This document shows, one piece after another, positions 1 through 8,809 of a DNA stretch of 64,000 bases. Positions within the stretch are counted from its first letter, which is position 1; every line of letters begins with the position of its first letter. Where the stretch lies: positions 1 through 64,000 of the forward strand of contig CALAAS010000027.1 in assembly GCA_937885015.1 (NCBI GenBank). The letters are read 5' to 3'. The DNA comes from an uncultured Clostridium sp. GTDB lineage: Bacteria; Bacillota; Clostridia; Lachnospirales; Lachnospiraceae. The notes beneath the pieces are model-generated. The model was not told the DNA's origin, did no database searches, and saw only the letters and a program-made list of their open reading frames with translations. Position numbers and translations under genes: made by a program.

Positions 1-32
1 GAAGAGGCTTCGATCTCTTCCCTTTATTTTTG
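1..32 (+). terminator. possible terminator of a gene left of the window
   Basis: GAAGAG at 1-6 pairs with CTCTTC at 15-20 and a T-rich stretch follows. This looks like a short rho-independent terminator for a rightward gene that ends before the window. The stem is short, so the call is weak. Confidence 0.3.
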
Positions 33-158
33 CCAATGATAATTATACTCTAAGAAATCTACTCCCATTTTTTTCAAAACCCATTCCGTATAAATCCATC
101 CAATTCCGTCCATCCTTCCTGTATAACCTGAATCACCACGGATGCGGAGGTAACGGAA

Positions 159-935
159 ATGGCGGTCTATAAAGTAGAAATATGCGGAGTAAACACAGCA
201 AAGCTTCCTCTTCTCTCCAACGAAGAGAAAGAGGAACTTTTTCAGCGAATCCTCAAAGGCGATAAGGAGGCCAGGGAGCAGTATATACGCGGCAATCTCC
301 GCCTGGTTTTAAGCGTAATTCAGCGGTTTTCCGGCAGCAGCGAAAATGTCGATGATCTGTTTCAGATCGGCTGCATCGGCCTGATTAAGGCCATTGACAA
401 TTTTGACATTACACAGAATGTGCGGTTTTCTACCTACGCCGTTCCTATGATCCTCGGCGAAGTAAAACGATATCTGCGGGACAACAATTCCATACGGGTC
501 AGCCGATCTCTCCGAGACACAGCCTACAAAGCCATTTATACCAGAGAAAATCTTCTGAAAAAGAACCTGAAAGAGCCGACTCTCTGTGAAATCGCAAAGG
601 AGCTTGGCATGACAAAGGAAGAAATCACTTATGCCCTGGATGCGATCCAGAGCCCGGTCAGCCTATATGAGCCGGTCTACACAGATGGAGGCGATCCTTT
701 ATACGTCATGGATCAGCTGAGCGACAAAAAAAACTCAGAAGAACACTGGGTGGAGGATCTCTCTCTCAGCGAAGCAATGAAACGCCTTCCGGAACGGGAA
801 CGCCATATCATTGACCTACGCTTCTTTGAGGGAAAAACCCAGACGGAAGTGGCAGAAGAAATTCACATCTCCCAGGCTCAGGTATCCCGACTGGAAAAAA
901 GTGCGCTCCGGGCCATGAAGCATTATCTCAGCTGA
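159..935 (+). CDS. sigG: RNA polymerase sporulation sigma factor sigma-G
   Basis: Late forespore-specific sigma factor. The 258-residue protein begins with the sigma-G-typical VEICGVNTAKLP stretch, which contains the region that binds anti-sigma factors in the family. Region 2 follows with DDLFQIGCIGL at about 65-75 and the RFSTYAVPMILGEVKRYLRD stretch, then regions 3 and 4 with a C-terminal helix-turn-helix around 226-252. A GGAGGT ribosome site precedes the ATG. In most Clostridia and Bacilli sigG lies directly behind sigE in the same direction. Here it is separated from sigE by an acyltransferase gene and points towards it. No clear sigma-F/G promoter was recognised in the 158 bases upstream. 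Confidence 0.95.
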   Translation: MAVYKVEICGVNTAKLPLLSNEEKEELFQRILKGDKEAREQYIRGNLRLVLSVIQRFSGSSENVDDLFQIGCIGLIKAIDNFDITQNVRFSTYAVPMILGEVKRYLRDNNSIRVSRSLRDTAYKAIYTRENLLKKNLKEPTLCEIAKELGMTKEEITYALDAIQSPVSLYEPVYTDGGDPLYVMDQLSDKKNSEEHWVEDLSLSEAMKRLPERERHIIDLRFFEGKTQTEVAEEIHISQAQVSRLEKSALRAMKHYLS

Positions 936-1014
936 CATTTCTTTGCCAGCTTCATTTCCCTTGCCTTTTCCTTCGGCTCATAGTACACTAGGGGACAGAA
1001 AGGAGACTGTACCT

Positions 1015-2088
1015 ATGACCGAACCTAAAAAAACCCGCTCCCTTTACTGGGATATCGTAAAGGGATGGGGCATCATTGCAATTGTACTTGGCCACACTGG
1101 CTATTTTGGCGGGGCTTTTGTCTATCTTTTTCATCTGGCGTTGTTCTTTTTTATTACCGGTTACTTTTATAAAGAAGAAAAATACGGGGATACCCCCTTC
1201 CTCTATTTTGGTTCCCGTCTGGCCGGAGCCTGGCCCAGATATATGTTCTACACCCTGTTTTTCGTTTTGCTCCACAATTTTTTTGTGACTCGTGGACTCT
1301 ACGCAGGACAGGAACTTTACAATCATACTGCCATGCTCCGGGCCTGGATGCACAGCCTCTCCTTTAACTGCCCGGAGCCGGTTCAGGGCGCCCTCTGGTT
1401 CATCCCGGTCTGGCTGGTTTCTTCCGGCCTCTTTGCCGGAACTGTGTGGGCAGGACGAAGAGTTTCCCGCCTTCTTGGCCGTCCAGTTCTCCGGTTCTGG
1501 AGCTCTGGCCTGGCTTCCCTGGCCCTTGGCCTCATCGGCGTTTTCCTCAATGAACGCAGCTGCACGCTTCCCTACAATCTGCAGGCAGCGCTTCTGGTGG
1601 TTCCGGTATATTTTGCTGCCTGGATGATGCAGCAATTTCTGCCGTCCTTCCGCTCCTTTACCGTCTGGTACGGTTGCCTGATCAGCGCAGTCCTTCTGCA
1701 CCTGGTCAACAGTCGCCTCCACATTTTTATCGATCTGGCCAGTATGAGTATCCCGGGCATCCTTTTTTACCCCATTTCGCTTCTGGGTATTTATTTCGTC
1801 CTGTCCCTCTCGTCCCTGACAGAACGGATCGGATTGCTGTCCCGGTTTCTGGCTTTTCTGGGACGCCACTCCTTTGATATCATGGCCATTCATTTTACGC
1901 TGTTTAAGCTGATTGATCTGTTCTATGCCCGTGTAATCCTGGGCACGGTTCCGGAAAACATGGCTGAATTTCCCGTCAGCTTCCGCCAGGAGATGGGCCC
2001 CTTTTACCTGATCATCGGCCTCCTGCTCCCGGCCTGCATCGGCTGGGTTGTGGATGAAGCCGCAAAACGTATGCAGCCTCACTCATAG
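1015..2088 (+). CDS. membrane acyltransferase 3 family (O-acetylase-like)
   Basis: Integral membrane protein of about 357 residues, of the acyltransferase-3 / fucose-4-O-acetylase type. Such proteins move acyl groups onto extracytoplasmic sugars or polymers. The N-terminus has the family signature (YWDIVKGWGIIAIVLGHTG) with the expected histidine in VLGH, followed by about ten hydrophobic segments. I chose the ATG at 1015 because AAAGGAG lies just before it. An upstream ATG at 943 has no ribosome site. It lies 79 bases behind sigG in the same direction, so it may be co-transcribed with sigG and act in the forespore. Its last codons overlap the end of sigE on the other strand. The substrate is unknown. 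Confidence 0.8.
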   Translation: MTEPKKTRSLYWDIVKGWGIIAIVLGHTGYFGGAFVYLFHLALFFFITGYFYKEEKYGDTPFLYFGSRLAGAWPRYMFYTLFFVLLHNFFVTRGLYAGQELYNHTAMLRAWMHSLSFNCPEPVQGALWFIPVWLVSSGLFAGTVWAGRRVSRLLGRPVLRFWSSGLASLALGLIGVFLNERSCTLPYNLQAALLVVPVYFAAWMMQQFLPSFRSFTVWYGCLISAVLLHLVNSRLHIFIDLASMSIPGILFYPISLLGIYFVLSLSSLTERIGLLSRFLAFLGRHSFDIMAIHFTLFKLIDLFYARVILGTVPENMAEFPVSFRQEMGPFYLIIGLLLPACIGWVVDEAAKRMQPHS

Positions 2089-2819
2089 CGTACCATTTCC
2101 TTTTTCAGGCGTTTCATGATTTTTTTCTCCAGGCGGGATATGTAGGACTGGGAAATGCCCAGAAGATCGGCCACCTCCTTCTGGGTCATTTCATCCTCCT
2201 GCTCCGTTCCCAGGCCAAAACGCAGCTTCACGATCTTCTGCTCTCTCGGATTCAACCGGCTGATGGCGCTATTCAGCAGCTTTTTCTCCGTCTCATCCTC
2301 CAGGTCTCTATAGATCACGTCCTCATCCGTCCCCAAAATATCAGAAAGAAGCAGTTCATTTCCATCCCAGTCCACATTCAGCGGCTCATCAATGGACACT
2401 TCCAGTTTTGTCTTGTTATTCCGGCGCAGATACATAAGAATCTCATTCTCGATGCAGCGGGAAGCATACGTTGCCAGCTTGATATTTTTCTCCACATTGA
2501 AGGTATTAATGGCCTTAATCAGGCCGATGGTTCCGATGGAAATCAGATCCTCCACCCCCACACTGGTATTGTCAAATTTCTTTGCTATGTAGACCACAAG
2601 CCGAAGGTTATGCTCTATGAGACTGGCCCTGGCCTCTTTTTCCTGCTCCGTTCCCAGCCGTCCCAGCACTTCTTTTTCCTCCGCCCCTGATAAAGGCGCC
2701 GGAAGAATATCCGTACCTCCTATGTAATGCACTTCCCCCTCGCGCTGCAGAAAAACAGAGCGAAATGACGGGATCATCCGCAAACGGAACTGTCCCGGAA
2801 CAGCCACTTTGATAACCAT
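2079..2819 (-). CDS. sigE: RNA polymerase sporulation sigma factor sigma-E (pro-form)
   Basis: Early mother-cell sigma factor, 246 residues. The first ~30 residues are a basic, hydrophobic pro-sequence ending at VHYIGG (30-35). This matches the place where the family is cut by SpoIIGA to activate the factor. Sigma regions 2 (VEDLISIGTIGLIKAINTF), 3 and 4 (TQKEVADLLGISQSYISRLE) are intact. GAGGAGG sits eight bases before the ATG. The gene lies 27 bases behind spoIIGA, giving the usual spoIIGA-sigE pair. Its 3' end overlaps the convergent acyltransferase gene by ten bases and no terminator is visible between them. Confidence 0.95.
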   Translation of the reverse strand: MVIKVAVPGQFRLRMIPSFRSVFLQREGEVHYIGGTDILPAPLSGAEEKEVLGRLGTEQEKEARASLIEHNLRLVVYIAKKFDNTSVGVEDLISIGTIGLIKAINTFNVEKNIKLATYASRCIENEILMYLRRNNKTKLEVSIDEPLNVDWDGNELLLSDILGTDEDVIYRDLEDETEKKLLNSAISRLNPREQKIVKLRFGLGTEQEDEMTQKEVADLLGISQSYISRLEKKIMKRLKKEMVRYE

Positions 2820-2846
2820 GCTGATTTCCTCCTCTATCCTTATCTT

Positions 2847-3635
2847 TCATAACCAAAAGGTTTCATTTAACAGCATCTGATAGGAATGATCCTGTGACAG
2901 CGGTTCTCTGGAAACAGCAATACAGGGTTTTTCAATCACCTGATAAAGCCCTTCCATATGAATTACCATCCGATCCGCCAAAAAGGCCGGCAGAAGGCCA
3001 TCCTTGCACCCGACAGTTTTAAAGGGAACCAGCCGTACCCCCACCTGTCCCTGGAACAAATCTCTGGCTTCTGAAGCTGACACAATGCTGACCGGCTTTC
3101 CGGATATGGGATCTTTCAGATGATTGCCCGTATCCAGCAGCGCCGTCAGTTCCTTTTTTCTTCCACCGCAGTCAATTTCCACCCGATACATCCTCCTGCT
3201 CCTCGTCATCCCGCTGAAAACTGCACTCCACAGAAAGGATATCATCCATATACTTCCAAGAGCCGCAGCAGCATACAGCCAGAACACAGAAAACCAGCCG
3301 AAAGACCGAAAAAATTCCATGATTCCAGCAGCCAGAATGGCAGCCATATAAAGTCCTCCCACCGCCCTGACTATTTCCGGCAGCTTTTTGATCCGGAAAG
3401 CCAGAACCACCATCAGGGTACTCATCCCGGCACAGGTCACAAATGTCTGCAGAAAAAAAACGGGCAGAGGGACAATCATGACTGCCAGTGCGTACAGGGC
3501 GCCGGCCAGGCTCGCCAGCCAGATTCCGCCCTTCCGCACTTCCAGCTTCATCATCTTTCTTACCGTCGATAATAGCAGAAAATCCATTGTAAAATTGTTA
3601 AGCAATATAAGATCCGCGTACAGATTATACGTCAC
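2847..3635 (-). CDS. spoIIGA: sigma-E processing aspartic peptidase SpoIIGA
   Basis: Membrane protease that cuts pro-sigma-E once the signal from the forespore arrives. The 262-residue protein has about five N-terminal membrane segments (to ~145) and a cytosolic aspartic protease half. The catalytic Asp is seen at 168 in LLDTGNHLKDP, and the family stretch RLVPFKTVGCKDGLLPAF follows. The start codon is GTG, preceded by GAGGTGAG. A promoter with an unusually long spacer lies about 30 bases upstream, as expected for a Spo0A-dependent spoIIG operon. The gene is co-transcribed with sigE. Confidence 0.93.
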   Translation of the reverse strand: MTYNLYADLILLNNFTMDFLLLSTVRKMMKLEVRKGGIWLASLAGALYALAVMIVPLPVFFLQTFVTCAGMSTLMVVLAFRIKKLPEIVRAVGGLYMAAILAAGIMEFFRSFGWFSVFWLYAAAALGSIWMISFLWSAVFSGMTRSRRMYRVEIDCGGRKKELTALLDTGNHLKDPISGKPVSIVSASEARDLFQGQVGVRLVPFKTVGCKDGLLPAFLADRMVIHMEGLYQVIEKPCIAVSREPLSQDHSYQMLLNETFWL

Positions 3636-3669
3636 AGGAATTTTCTCACCTCACTGTCTGACAGTAGCC

Positions 3670-3702
3670 ATTATACATTCCTGAACGCGTTTATTTTGTC
3701 AA
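3670..3702 (-). promoter_or_regulatory. spoIIG-type promoter with long spacer
   Basis: On the minus strand a perfect TTGACA (3697-3702) and a perfect TATAAT (3670-3675) are separated by 21 bases instead of 17. The spoIIG promoter of Bacillus subtilis is known for near-consensus sigma-A elements 22 bases apart, which makes it depend on Spo0A~P. The same arrangement in front of spoIIGA here suggests the same control. Only imperfect Spo0A-box matches were seen near 3731-3745. Confidence 0.75.
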
Positions 3703-3956
3703 ACAGGCTCCCCTGATTTCTCTTTTTCATCGTCAAATTTCGTTGATAAATCCGGATACCCATTTCCTTGCAGGTCTGTCTGCAGTGTTGCCGCTCCGCC
3801 CTTTTTCCCCTCCTCCGGCTGCAGGCCGCACTCATAGCATCCCTCGGGAATTGTGTCGATTCCAGTCCGTTTCACGCCCTTTTTCTCCTTTCCTGTCCCA
3901 ACTTCTTTTATACATAGTATGGGCAGAACTGTTTTGTTTATTCAAAAAATGCCGTC
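3703..3956. other. non-coding stretch between ftsZ terminator and spoIIG promoter
   Basis: About 250 bases with no supportable gene. Short open frames here lack ribosome sites. The part near the spoIIG promoter (3725-3755) is AT-rich and could hold Spo0A sites. I see no other structure. Confidence 0.5.
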
Positions 3957-3996
3957 AAAAAAACGCTGAATCACATACATGAATCAGCGTTTTTAT
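3957..3996 (-). terminator. terminator after ftsZ
   Basis: ACGCTGA (3963-3969) pairs with TCAGCGT (3984-3990), flanked by an A-run on the left and a T-run on the right. It can work in both directions. For the leftward ftsZ transcript it gives a stem followed by six U. Confidence 0.8.
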
Positions 3997-4019
3997 ATCC
4001 CACCAGGTAGGCCTGTATT

Positions 4020-5255
4020 TTATTTTTTATTCTTCAGGAAATCCGGAATATTGATCTGAGTCTCCTGGCGCATGGGGCGGAACGGCTGAACCGGTGCCGC
4101 AGGCTGCGGTGCCGTCTGTCCGTTGCTGGACGGAGCTGCCGCTGAAGAGGCCCGGAAGGTCGGAGCCTTGTAGGTCGGAGCTGCCGCTGTCGCTGCCGTC
4201 TCTCTTCCGGCTCCCTGGCCTGCTGTGTAAGAAGCAGCAGCCGGTTTTGCCTTAAAAGAGGTCTTAAATTCTGTCATGGCTTTCGATACCGGTGTATTTA
4301 CTCCATGAGAATCAAGCCCAGTAGCGATGACAGTAATCGTTGCCTCGTCCTGTGCATTTTCATCATACATAGCACCGAAAATAATATTGGCATCATCTCC
4401 GGCCAGTTCCTGTACATAAGTTGCCGCATCATTGGCCTCGATGAGGCTGATATCGCCGGAAATATTGATAATCACATGGCTTGCGCCCTCGATGGTAGTC
4501 TCCAGAAGCGGACTGGAAACCGCCTGCTTCACTGCCTCAATGGCCTTATCGTCGCCCTTGGCATGACCAATACCAATATGGGCAATCCCCTTGTCAATCA
4601 TAACCGTCTGCACATCCGCAAAATCCAGGTTAATCAGACCCGGAACATTGATCAGGTCCGTAATACCCTGAACCGCCTGCTGCAGAACCTCATCGGCTTT
4701 CTTCAGCGCATCCGGCATGGTCGTGCGGCGATCCACGATCTCCAACAGCTTATCGTTGGGGATCACAATCAGCGTGTCCACACTGGATTTTAACTTTTCG
4801 ATACCGTTTAAGGCGTTGCTCATACGCGTTTTTGCCTCAAAACGGAAAGGCTTCGTGACTACGCCTACCGTAAGGATTCCCATATCTTTGGCAATTCTCG
4901 CAATAACCGGAGCCGCACCGGTACCGGTACCGCCTCCCATACCGCAGGTTACGAATACCATATCCGCACCCTTCAGTGCCTGAGCCAGCTCCTCCTGGCT
5001 TTCCTCTGCCGCCTTTTCTCCGATCTCCGGCTTCGCGCCTGCACCCAGTCCCTTGGTCAGCTTTTCACCAATCTGCATGGCCGTCGACGCTTTGCAAAAC
5101 TGGAGCGCCTGCTTGTCCGTGTTGATTCCGATGAATTCAACTCCGGCAATATTCTCCTCAATCATGCGGTTTACTGCGTTATTACCCGCTCCGCCGACAC
5201 CAACCACAATAATTCTGGCAGAGTTCTCTGACTCATTTATCTTAATCTCTAACAA
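4020..5255 (-). CDS. ftsZ: cell division GTPase FtsZ
   Basis: Tubulin-like GTPase that forms the cytokinetic ring. The 411-residue protein has the nucleotide-binding GGAGNNAVNR stretch near the start, the tubulin signature GGGTGTG at about 107-113, and an Ala/Pro/Thr-rich linker. It ends in the conserved tail INIPDFLKNKK, which in the family binds partner proteins such as SepF or FtsA. I place the start at the TTG at 5255 because AAGGAGG lies seven bases before it. An in-frame ATG ten codons upstream would bury that ribosome site inside the gene. It is the last gene of the division cluster but has its own promoter and terminator. No ftsA gene precedes it. Confidence 0.96.
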   Translation of the reverse strand: MLEIKINESENSARIIVVGVGGAGNNAVNRMIEENIAGVEFIGINTDKQALQFCKASTAMQIGEKLTKGLGAGAKPEIGEKAAEESQEELAQALKGADMVFVTCGMGGGTGTGAAPVIARIAKDMGILTVGVVTKPFRFEAKTRMSNALNGIEKLKSSVDTLIVIPNDKLLEIVDRRTTMPDALKKADEVLQQAVQGITDLINVPGLINLDFADVQTVMIDKGIAHIGIGHAKGDDKAIEAVKQAVSSPLLETTIEGASHVIINISGDISLIEANDAATYVQELAGDDANIIFGAMYDENAQDEATITVIATGLDSHGVNTPVSKAMTEFKTSFKAKPAAASYTAGQGAGRETAATAAAPTYKAPTFRASSAAAPSSNGQTAPQPAAPVQPFRPMRQETQINIPDFLKNKK

Positions 5256-5344
5256 GATACTTCCTCCTTCACTTACCCTTTTCATGTTCCGGTTTTATCA
5301 CAATTTTACCATTTTTCTCGTATATGACATCTAGCCTACCTAAT

Positions 5345-5373
5345 ACTATATTTGATTTTAGATAAAAAATCAA
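5345..5373 (-). promoter_or_regulatory. sigma-A promoter of ftsZ
   Basis: TTGATT (5368-5373) and TATAGT (5345-5350) are separated by 17 bases on the minus strand, about 90 bases upstream of the ftsZ start. The surrounding AT-rich stretch supports promoter activity. It implies ftsZ can be transcribed apart from the upstream cluster. Confidence 0.65.
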
Positions 5374-5428
5374 TCTCTAATTTGATAAAAAATAAATTTC
5401 CAAACCCCCCCTGCAGAGGGGCAATCCC

Positions 5429-6166
5429 CTACTTCTTCTCAAACCGGTACATGGGATTGGAATTGGATTCCTCATAAGTATCCAGGTAAAGCGTTCCCGC
5501 AAGGGACGGATAATCCGCCAGAATATCCCGAAGCTCCGAAAGTTTTCCATTCATCTGGCTGTTCCCCCCCAGCTCCACTCGAAGTTCTCCAATGGACAGC
5601 GTCGCATTCCTGTCTTTATCAAAATGGATTTCACCCACCTGAATCTCATTGACTGCCAACATCTGTGTCAGATTCAGAATCTCATTAAAAATACCGGCAT
5701 CCTGTACGGGAAGAGGCTGGTGCAGGACAATGTGACCGAACTTCAGTCCCGTAACCTGCGGAATCCCCGGCAGGTGCTCGCCGGTGCTCTCCACAATGAT
5801 TCCGTCCTTGTCGAAATACATGTTGCTGTTCATATAGGAAACGTATCCGACCACACTCTTTTCGTATACAATTATTTCCACCCGACCCAGGCTCCGAAAT
5901 ACTATCTTGTAGTCTTCCACAAAGGGAATGGTCTTATGTGGCCGAAACCGGTGGTTCAGATAGCAGTAAACGGAATTCCTGCTTAATTTTGTATCAAATA
6001 CCAGCGCTTCGATCTGCTCCGGCGTGTACCGCTCATTGCCGCTTACCTGAACTGTATCAATTTTTGCAAAGGACAGGAAGACAAGTAAAAGCAGCGCCGC
6101 CAGAAGACCAGCCGCTGCGATCCATCCTTTTCGCAGCCCGGATGGCTGCCATTCATATGAACGCAT
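5429..6166 (-). CDS. ftsQ: cell division protein FtsQ/DivIB
   Basis: Bitopic division protein that links the septal wall-synthesis machinery. The 245-residue protein has a short basic cytoplasmic start, one membrane segment at about 16-36 (WIAAAGLLAALLLLVFLSF), then a POTRA-like domain beginning IDTVQVSGNERYTPEQIEAL and a beta domain. The start is set at the ATG at 6166, seven bases after AAAGGGGG. The in-frame ATG at 6184 has no ribosome site. It lies 22 bases behind murA. Confidence 0.9.
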   Translation of the reverse strand: MRSYEWQPSGLRKGWIAAAGLLAALLLLVFLSFAKIDTVQVSGNERYTPEQIEALVFDTKLSRNSVYCYLNHRFRPHKTIPFVEDYKIVFRSLGRVEIIVYEKSVVGYVSYMNSNMYFDKDGIIVESTGEHLPGIPQVTGLKFGHIVLHQPLPVQDAGIFNEILNLTQMLAVNEIQVGEIHFDKDRNATLSIGELRVELGGNSQMNGKLSELRDILADYPSLAGTLYLDTYEESNSNPMYRFEKK

Positions 6167-6188
6167 TCTCGTCCCCCTTTCCATTGTC

Positions 6189-7514
6189 TCACTTTACCGC
6201 ATCTCCAACTGCTTTCCCATATTCGTACTTCTCAGAACAAACTCTCTCTTTCGTTTCATATGGCTCCCTCATCCGGATATGAACTCCCACCTTTTTCAGA
6301 TCCCGGCAGATGTCCTCATACCCCCGCAAAATATGGGCACAGCCACCGATCCTGGTTATCCCCTCAGCTCCCAATGCCGCCGTAATAAGCGCCGCCCCGC
6401 CTCGCAGGTCAGCTGCCTCTACCCGAGTTCCCGACAGGCATGAAACACCGAAAATACAGGCCTTCTTCTCGTCACAGTCAATCCGGGCCCCCATTTTTTT
6501 CAGTTCCTGTGCCGTTCCCAGCCGATTTTCAAAAACCGTCTCCTCCAAACTGCTCTCTCCGCGGGCCAGACACAGGACTGCCATCATCACAGACTGGAGA
6601 TCCGTGGGAAAGGCCGGGTAAGGGCCGGTTTTCACAGACAACGGCTCCGGCCGGGCCATACTCCGAATATAGATCAGCTCTTCCTCCTCATAAACAGTAG
6701 CTCCCATCCGCCTCAGAGAGGTCGTTACCGCCCGCAGTCCGGAAGTTTCAAACCCTGTCAGAAGAAGTTCTCCGCCAGCCGACACCGCACTCAGCAGGTA
6801 TGTCCCTGCCACAATCCGGTCTCCTCCCACAACAAAACGGGTATTGTGAAGAGGAAGTCCGCCCTCCACCACAATCACCGACGTTCCTCCTCCTCTGACA
6901 CTGGCTCCCATGGAATTAAGGAAATCACAGAGTTCCCGAATCTCCGGCTCCCTGGCACACCCGGAAAGCACCGTCCGTCCGGATGCCATCACCGCTGCAA
7001 ACAGGGCATTTTCCGTGGCTCCCACACTAGGAAATGGCAAAGAAATCCGGCTTCCGGAAAGCTTTGCAGCTCGGGCTCGAAGGAAGCCACTCTCTTCCTC
7101 CTCAATCTCCGCCCCCAGTCCACGAAGCACCTCCAGATGAAAATCAATGGGTCTCCTGCCAATCCGGCAGCCACCGGGACTACAAAGCCTTGCCTCCCCC
7201 AGACGTCCCAGGAGAGCTCCCAGCAGCATAATGGAAGAGCGCATTTTTTCCATCTCCTCCTTCTCCACCGAGCAGCCGGAGAGGACGGAAGCATCAATCT
7301 CCATCCGATTCCCAGTCAGCCTGCAGACGCAGCCCAGAGAATTAAGAATCCCCATCATACAGAACACATCCTGTATTCTGGGGACATTTTCAAGAACGGT
7401 TCTCCCACTGTTTAAGATGGATGCTGCCATCATGGGAAGAACTGCATTTTTAGAACCCTGCACCACAATTTCGCCCTGCATCCTGCACAGGCCGCGGACT
7501 TCAATTTCAGACAA
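6189..7514 (-). CDS. murA: UDP-N-acetylglucosamine 1-carboxyvinyltransferase MurA
   Basis: Transfers enolpyruvate from PEP to UDP-GlcNAc, the first committed step of peptidoglycan synthesis. The 441-residue protein shows the SKNAVLPMMA stretch with Lys22-Asn23 and the PEP-binding catalytic Cys116 in PGGCRIGRRPID. The Cys is the residue attacked by fosfomycin in the family, so the enzyme should be sensitive. The two-fold inside-out barrel repeats can be followed along the length. Clostridia often carry two murA copies; this one sits inside the division cluster between ftsW and ftsQ. Confidence 0.94.
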   Translation of the reverse strand: MSEIEVRGLCRMQGEIVVQGSKNAVLPMMAASILNSGRTVLENVPRIQDVFCMMGILNSLGCVCRLTGNRMEIDASVLSGCSVEKEEMEKMRSSIMLLGALLGRLGEARLCSPGGCRIGRRPIDFHLEVLRGLGAEIEEEESGFLRARAAKLSGSRISLPFPSVGATENALFAAVMASGRTVLSGCAREPEIRELCDFLNSMGASVRGGGTSVIVVEGGLPLHNTRFVVGGDRIVAGTYLLSAVSAGGELLLTGFETSGLRAVTTSLRRMGATVYEEEELIYIRSMARPEPLSVKTGPYPAFPTDLQSVMMAVLCLARGESSLEETVFENRLGTAQELKKMGARIDCDEKKACIFGVSCLSGTRVEAADLRGGAALITAALGAEGITRIGGCAHILRGYEDICRDLKKVGVHIRMREPYETKERVCSEKYEYGKAVGDAVK

Positions 7515-7573
7515 GAAAAACCCCTCCCACTGTCATCTATATCCTATTCTATGCAGTGGTTCCGGAAAAGGTT

Positions 7574-8728
7574 CTACTGTTCCAGCTTAATCTGATTGGA
7601 AACTCCCAGCACCAGGCCCATCTCCAGCATCAGAAACAGAACTGAAGTTCCCCCGTAACTGATAAATGGAAGTGTCACACCCGTATTGGGAATGGTGTTT
7701 GTTACAACGGCAATATTCAAAATAACCTGTATGGCAATGTGCCCCATAACACCCACTACAATCATGGCTCCCATAAGATCCGGGGCATTTCCCGCAATAA
7801 CCATAAACCGGTAAATCATGAACATAAATATCAGAATCAGGGAAATTGCCCCAAAAAGTCCCAATTCCTCACAGATGATGGAAAAAATCATATCATTCTG
7901 TGCCTCCGGAACGAATCCCAGCTTCTGAAGACTCTCTCCCAACCCTTTCCCGAACAGGCCGCCGGAGCCGATCGCGTAAAGTCCCTGAAGCACCTGGTAG
8001 CCGCCGGACCGCGCATACTGGACCGGATTGACCCACACATTGATACGGCCCAGCTGATAATCCTTCAAAAGACCGATTCCCACCAGCACATGGCCAATGT
8101 AAGGCGCCACCGCCAAAAGTCCGACAGCCGTCCCGGCACAGGCAAAAAACGGCCATTTGATCTTGCATGCCACAAACAGCATGACAAACACAATTCCGCA
8201 GATAATGATACCAGAGCTCAGGTTGTTAGCCATAACCAAAAGAGCCAGCGGCGCTGAAAGACCAATAATCACCGCAACTGCTCTTCTCTGGTTAATCTTC
8301 ACACCCAACTTGGAAATCAGAACCGCCAGCAGAAGAATCAGGGAAATTTTAACCAGCTCTGTGGGCTGAAAGCGCAGCGCTCCAAAACCCAGCCAGCGTT
8401 TCTTTCCGTGGGACGCTATGCCAAGGGGGGTAAACATGGTAAGAAACAGTGTCACATAACTCATCACATACCCGAACGTCGCAAAACGCGCCCAGATATG
8501 GTAATCCACCTTTGACACCATGTACATTGCCACAAAGCCGACTCCGGCAATTACCCCCTGACGTATCATAAAATACGCCGGATTTCCGTAATCCATCTGC
8601 GCTTTGTAGGAGCTGGCGCTGTAAATCATAATAAGCCCGAACACCGTCAGAAAAATAATGGTAAAAAGCAGGCTGTAATCATAAAAACGATGCGGTTTTT
8701 TCTTTTTCCTTTTTCCCGTTTCCGGCAT
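7574..8728 (-). CDS. ftsW: SEDS peptidoglycan polymerase FtsW
   Basis: Ten-segment membrane glycosyltransferase that polymerises lipid II at the septum together with a class B PBP. The 384-residue protein has the family stretches RFQPTELVKISL, QNDMIFSIICEELG and NTGVTLPFISYGGTS. It follows murD with a gap of about 80 bases and precedes murA. Its partner PBP is probably the large PBP encoded upstream in the same cluster. The position inside the cluster favours FtsW over RodA. Confidence 0.92.
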   Translation of the reverse strand: MPETGKRKKKKPHRFYDYSLLFTIIFLTVFGLIMIYSASSYKAQMDYGNPAYFMIRQGVIAGVGFVAMYMVSKVDYHIWARFATFGYVMSYVTLFLTMFTPLGIASHGKKRWLGFGALRFQPTELVKISLILLLAVLISKLGVKINQRRAVAVIIGLSAPLALLVMANNLSSGIIICGIVFVMLFVACKIKWPFFACAGTAVGLLAVAPYIGHVLVGIGLLKDYQLGRINVWVNPVQYARSGGYQVLQGLYAIGSGGLFGKGLGESLQKLGFVPEAQNDMIFSIICEELGLFGAISLILIFMFMIYRFMVIAGNAPDLMGAMIVVGVMGHIAIQVILNIAVVTNTIPNTGVTLPFISYGGTSVLFLMLEMGLVLGVSNQIKLEQ

Positions 8729-8809
8729 ATCCTCACTCCCCGCTTCCCGAACAAATCAAATTCCCATTTTTTTCTTTCGGCTTTTCATCAATCTCCGGTT
8801 GCAGATACA

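Noticed and set aside
988..2082. Long open frame antisense to the acyltransferase gene
   Set aside because: Composition is Gln/Lys/Gly-rich without domains or ribosome site; it mirrors the real membrane-protein gene.
3725..3750. Spo0A boxes upstream of the spoIIG promoter
   Set aside because: Best matches keep only five of seven bases, too weak to list as sites.
3743..3982. Possible 79-codon gene between ftsZ and spoIIGA
   Set aside because: No ribosome site and it runs into the ftsZ terminator.
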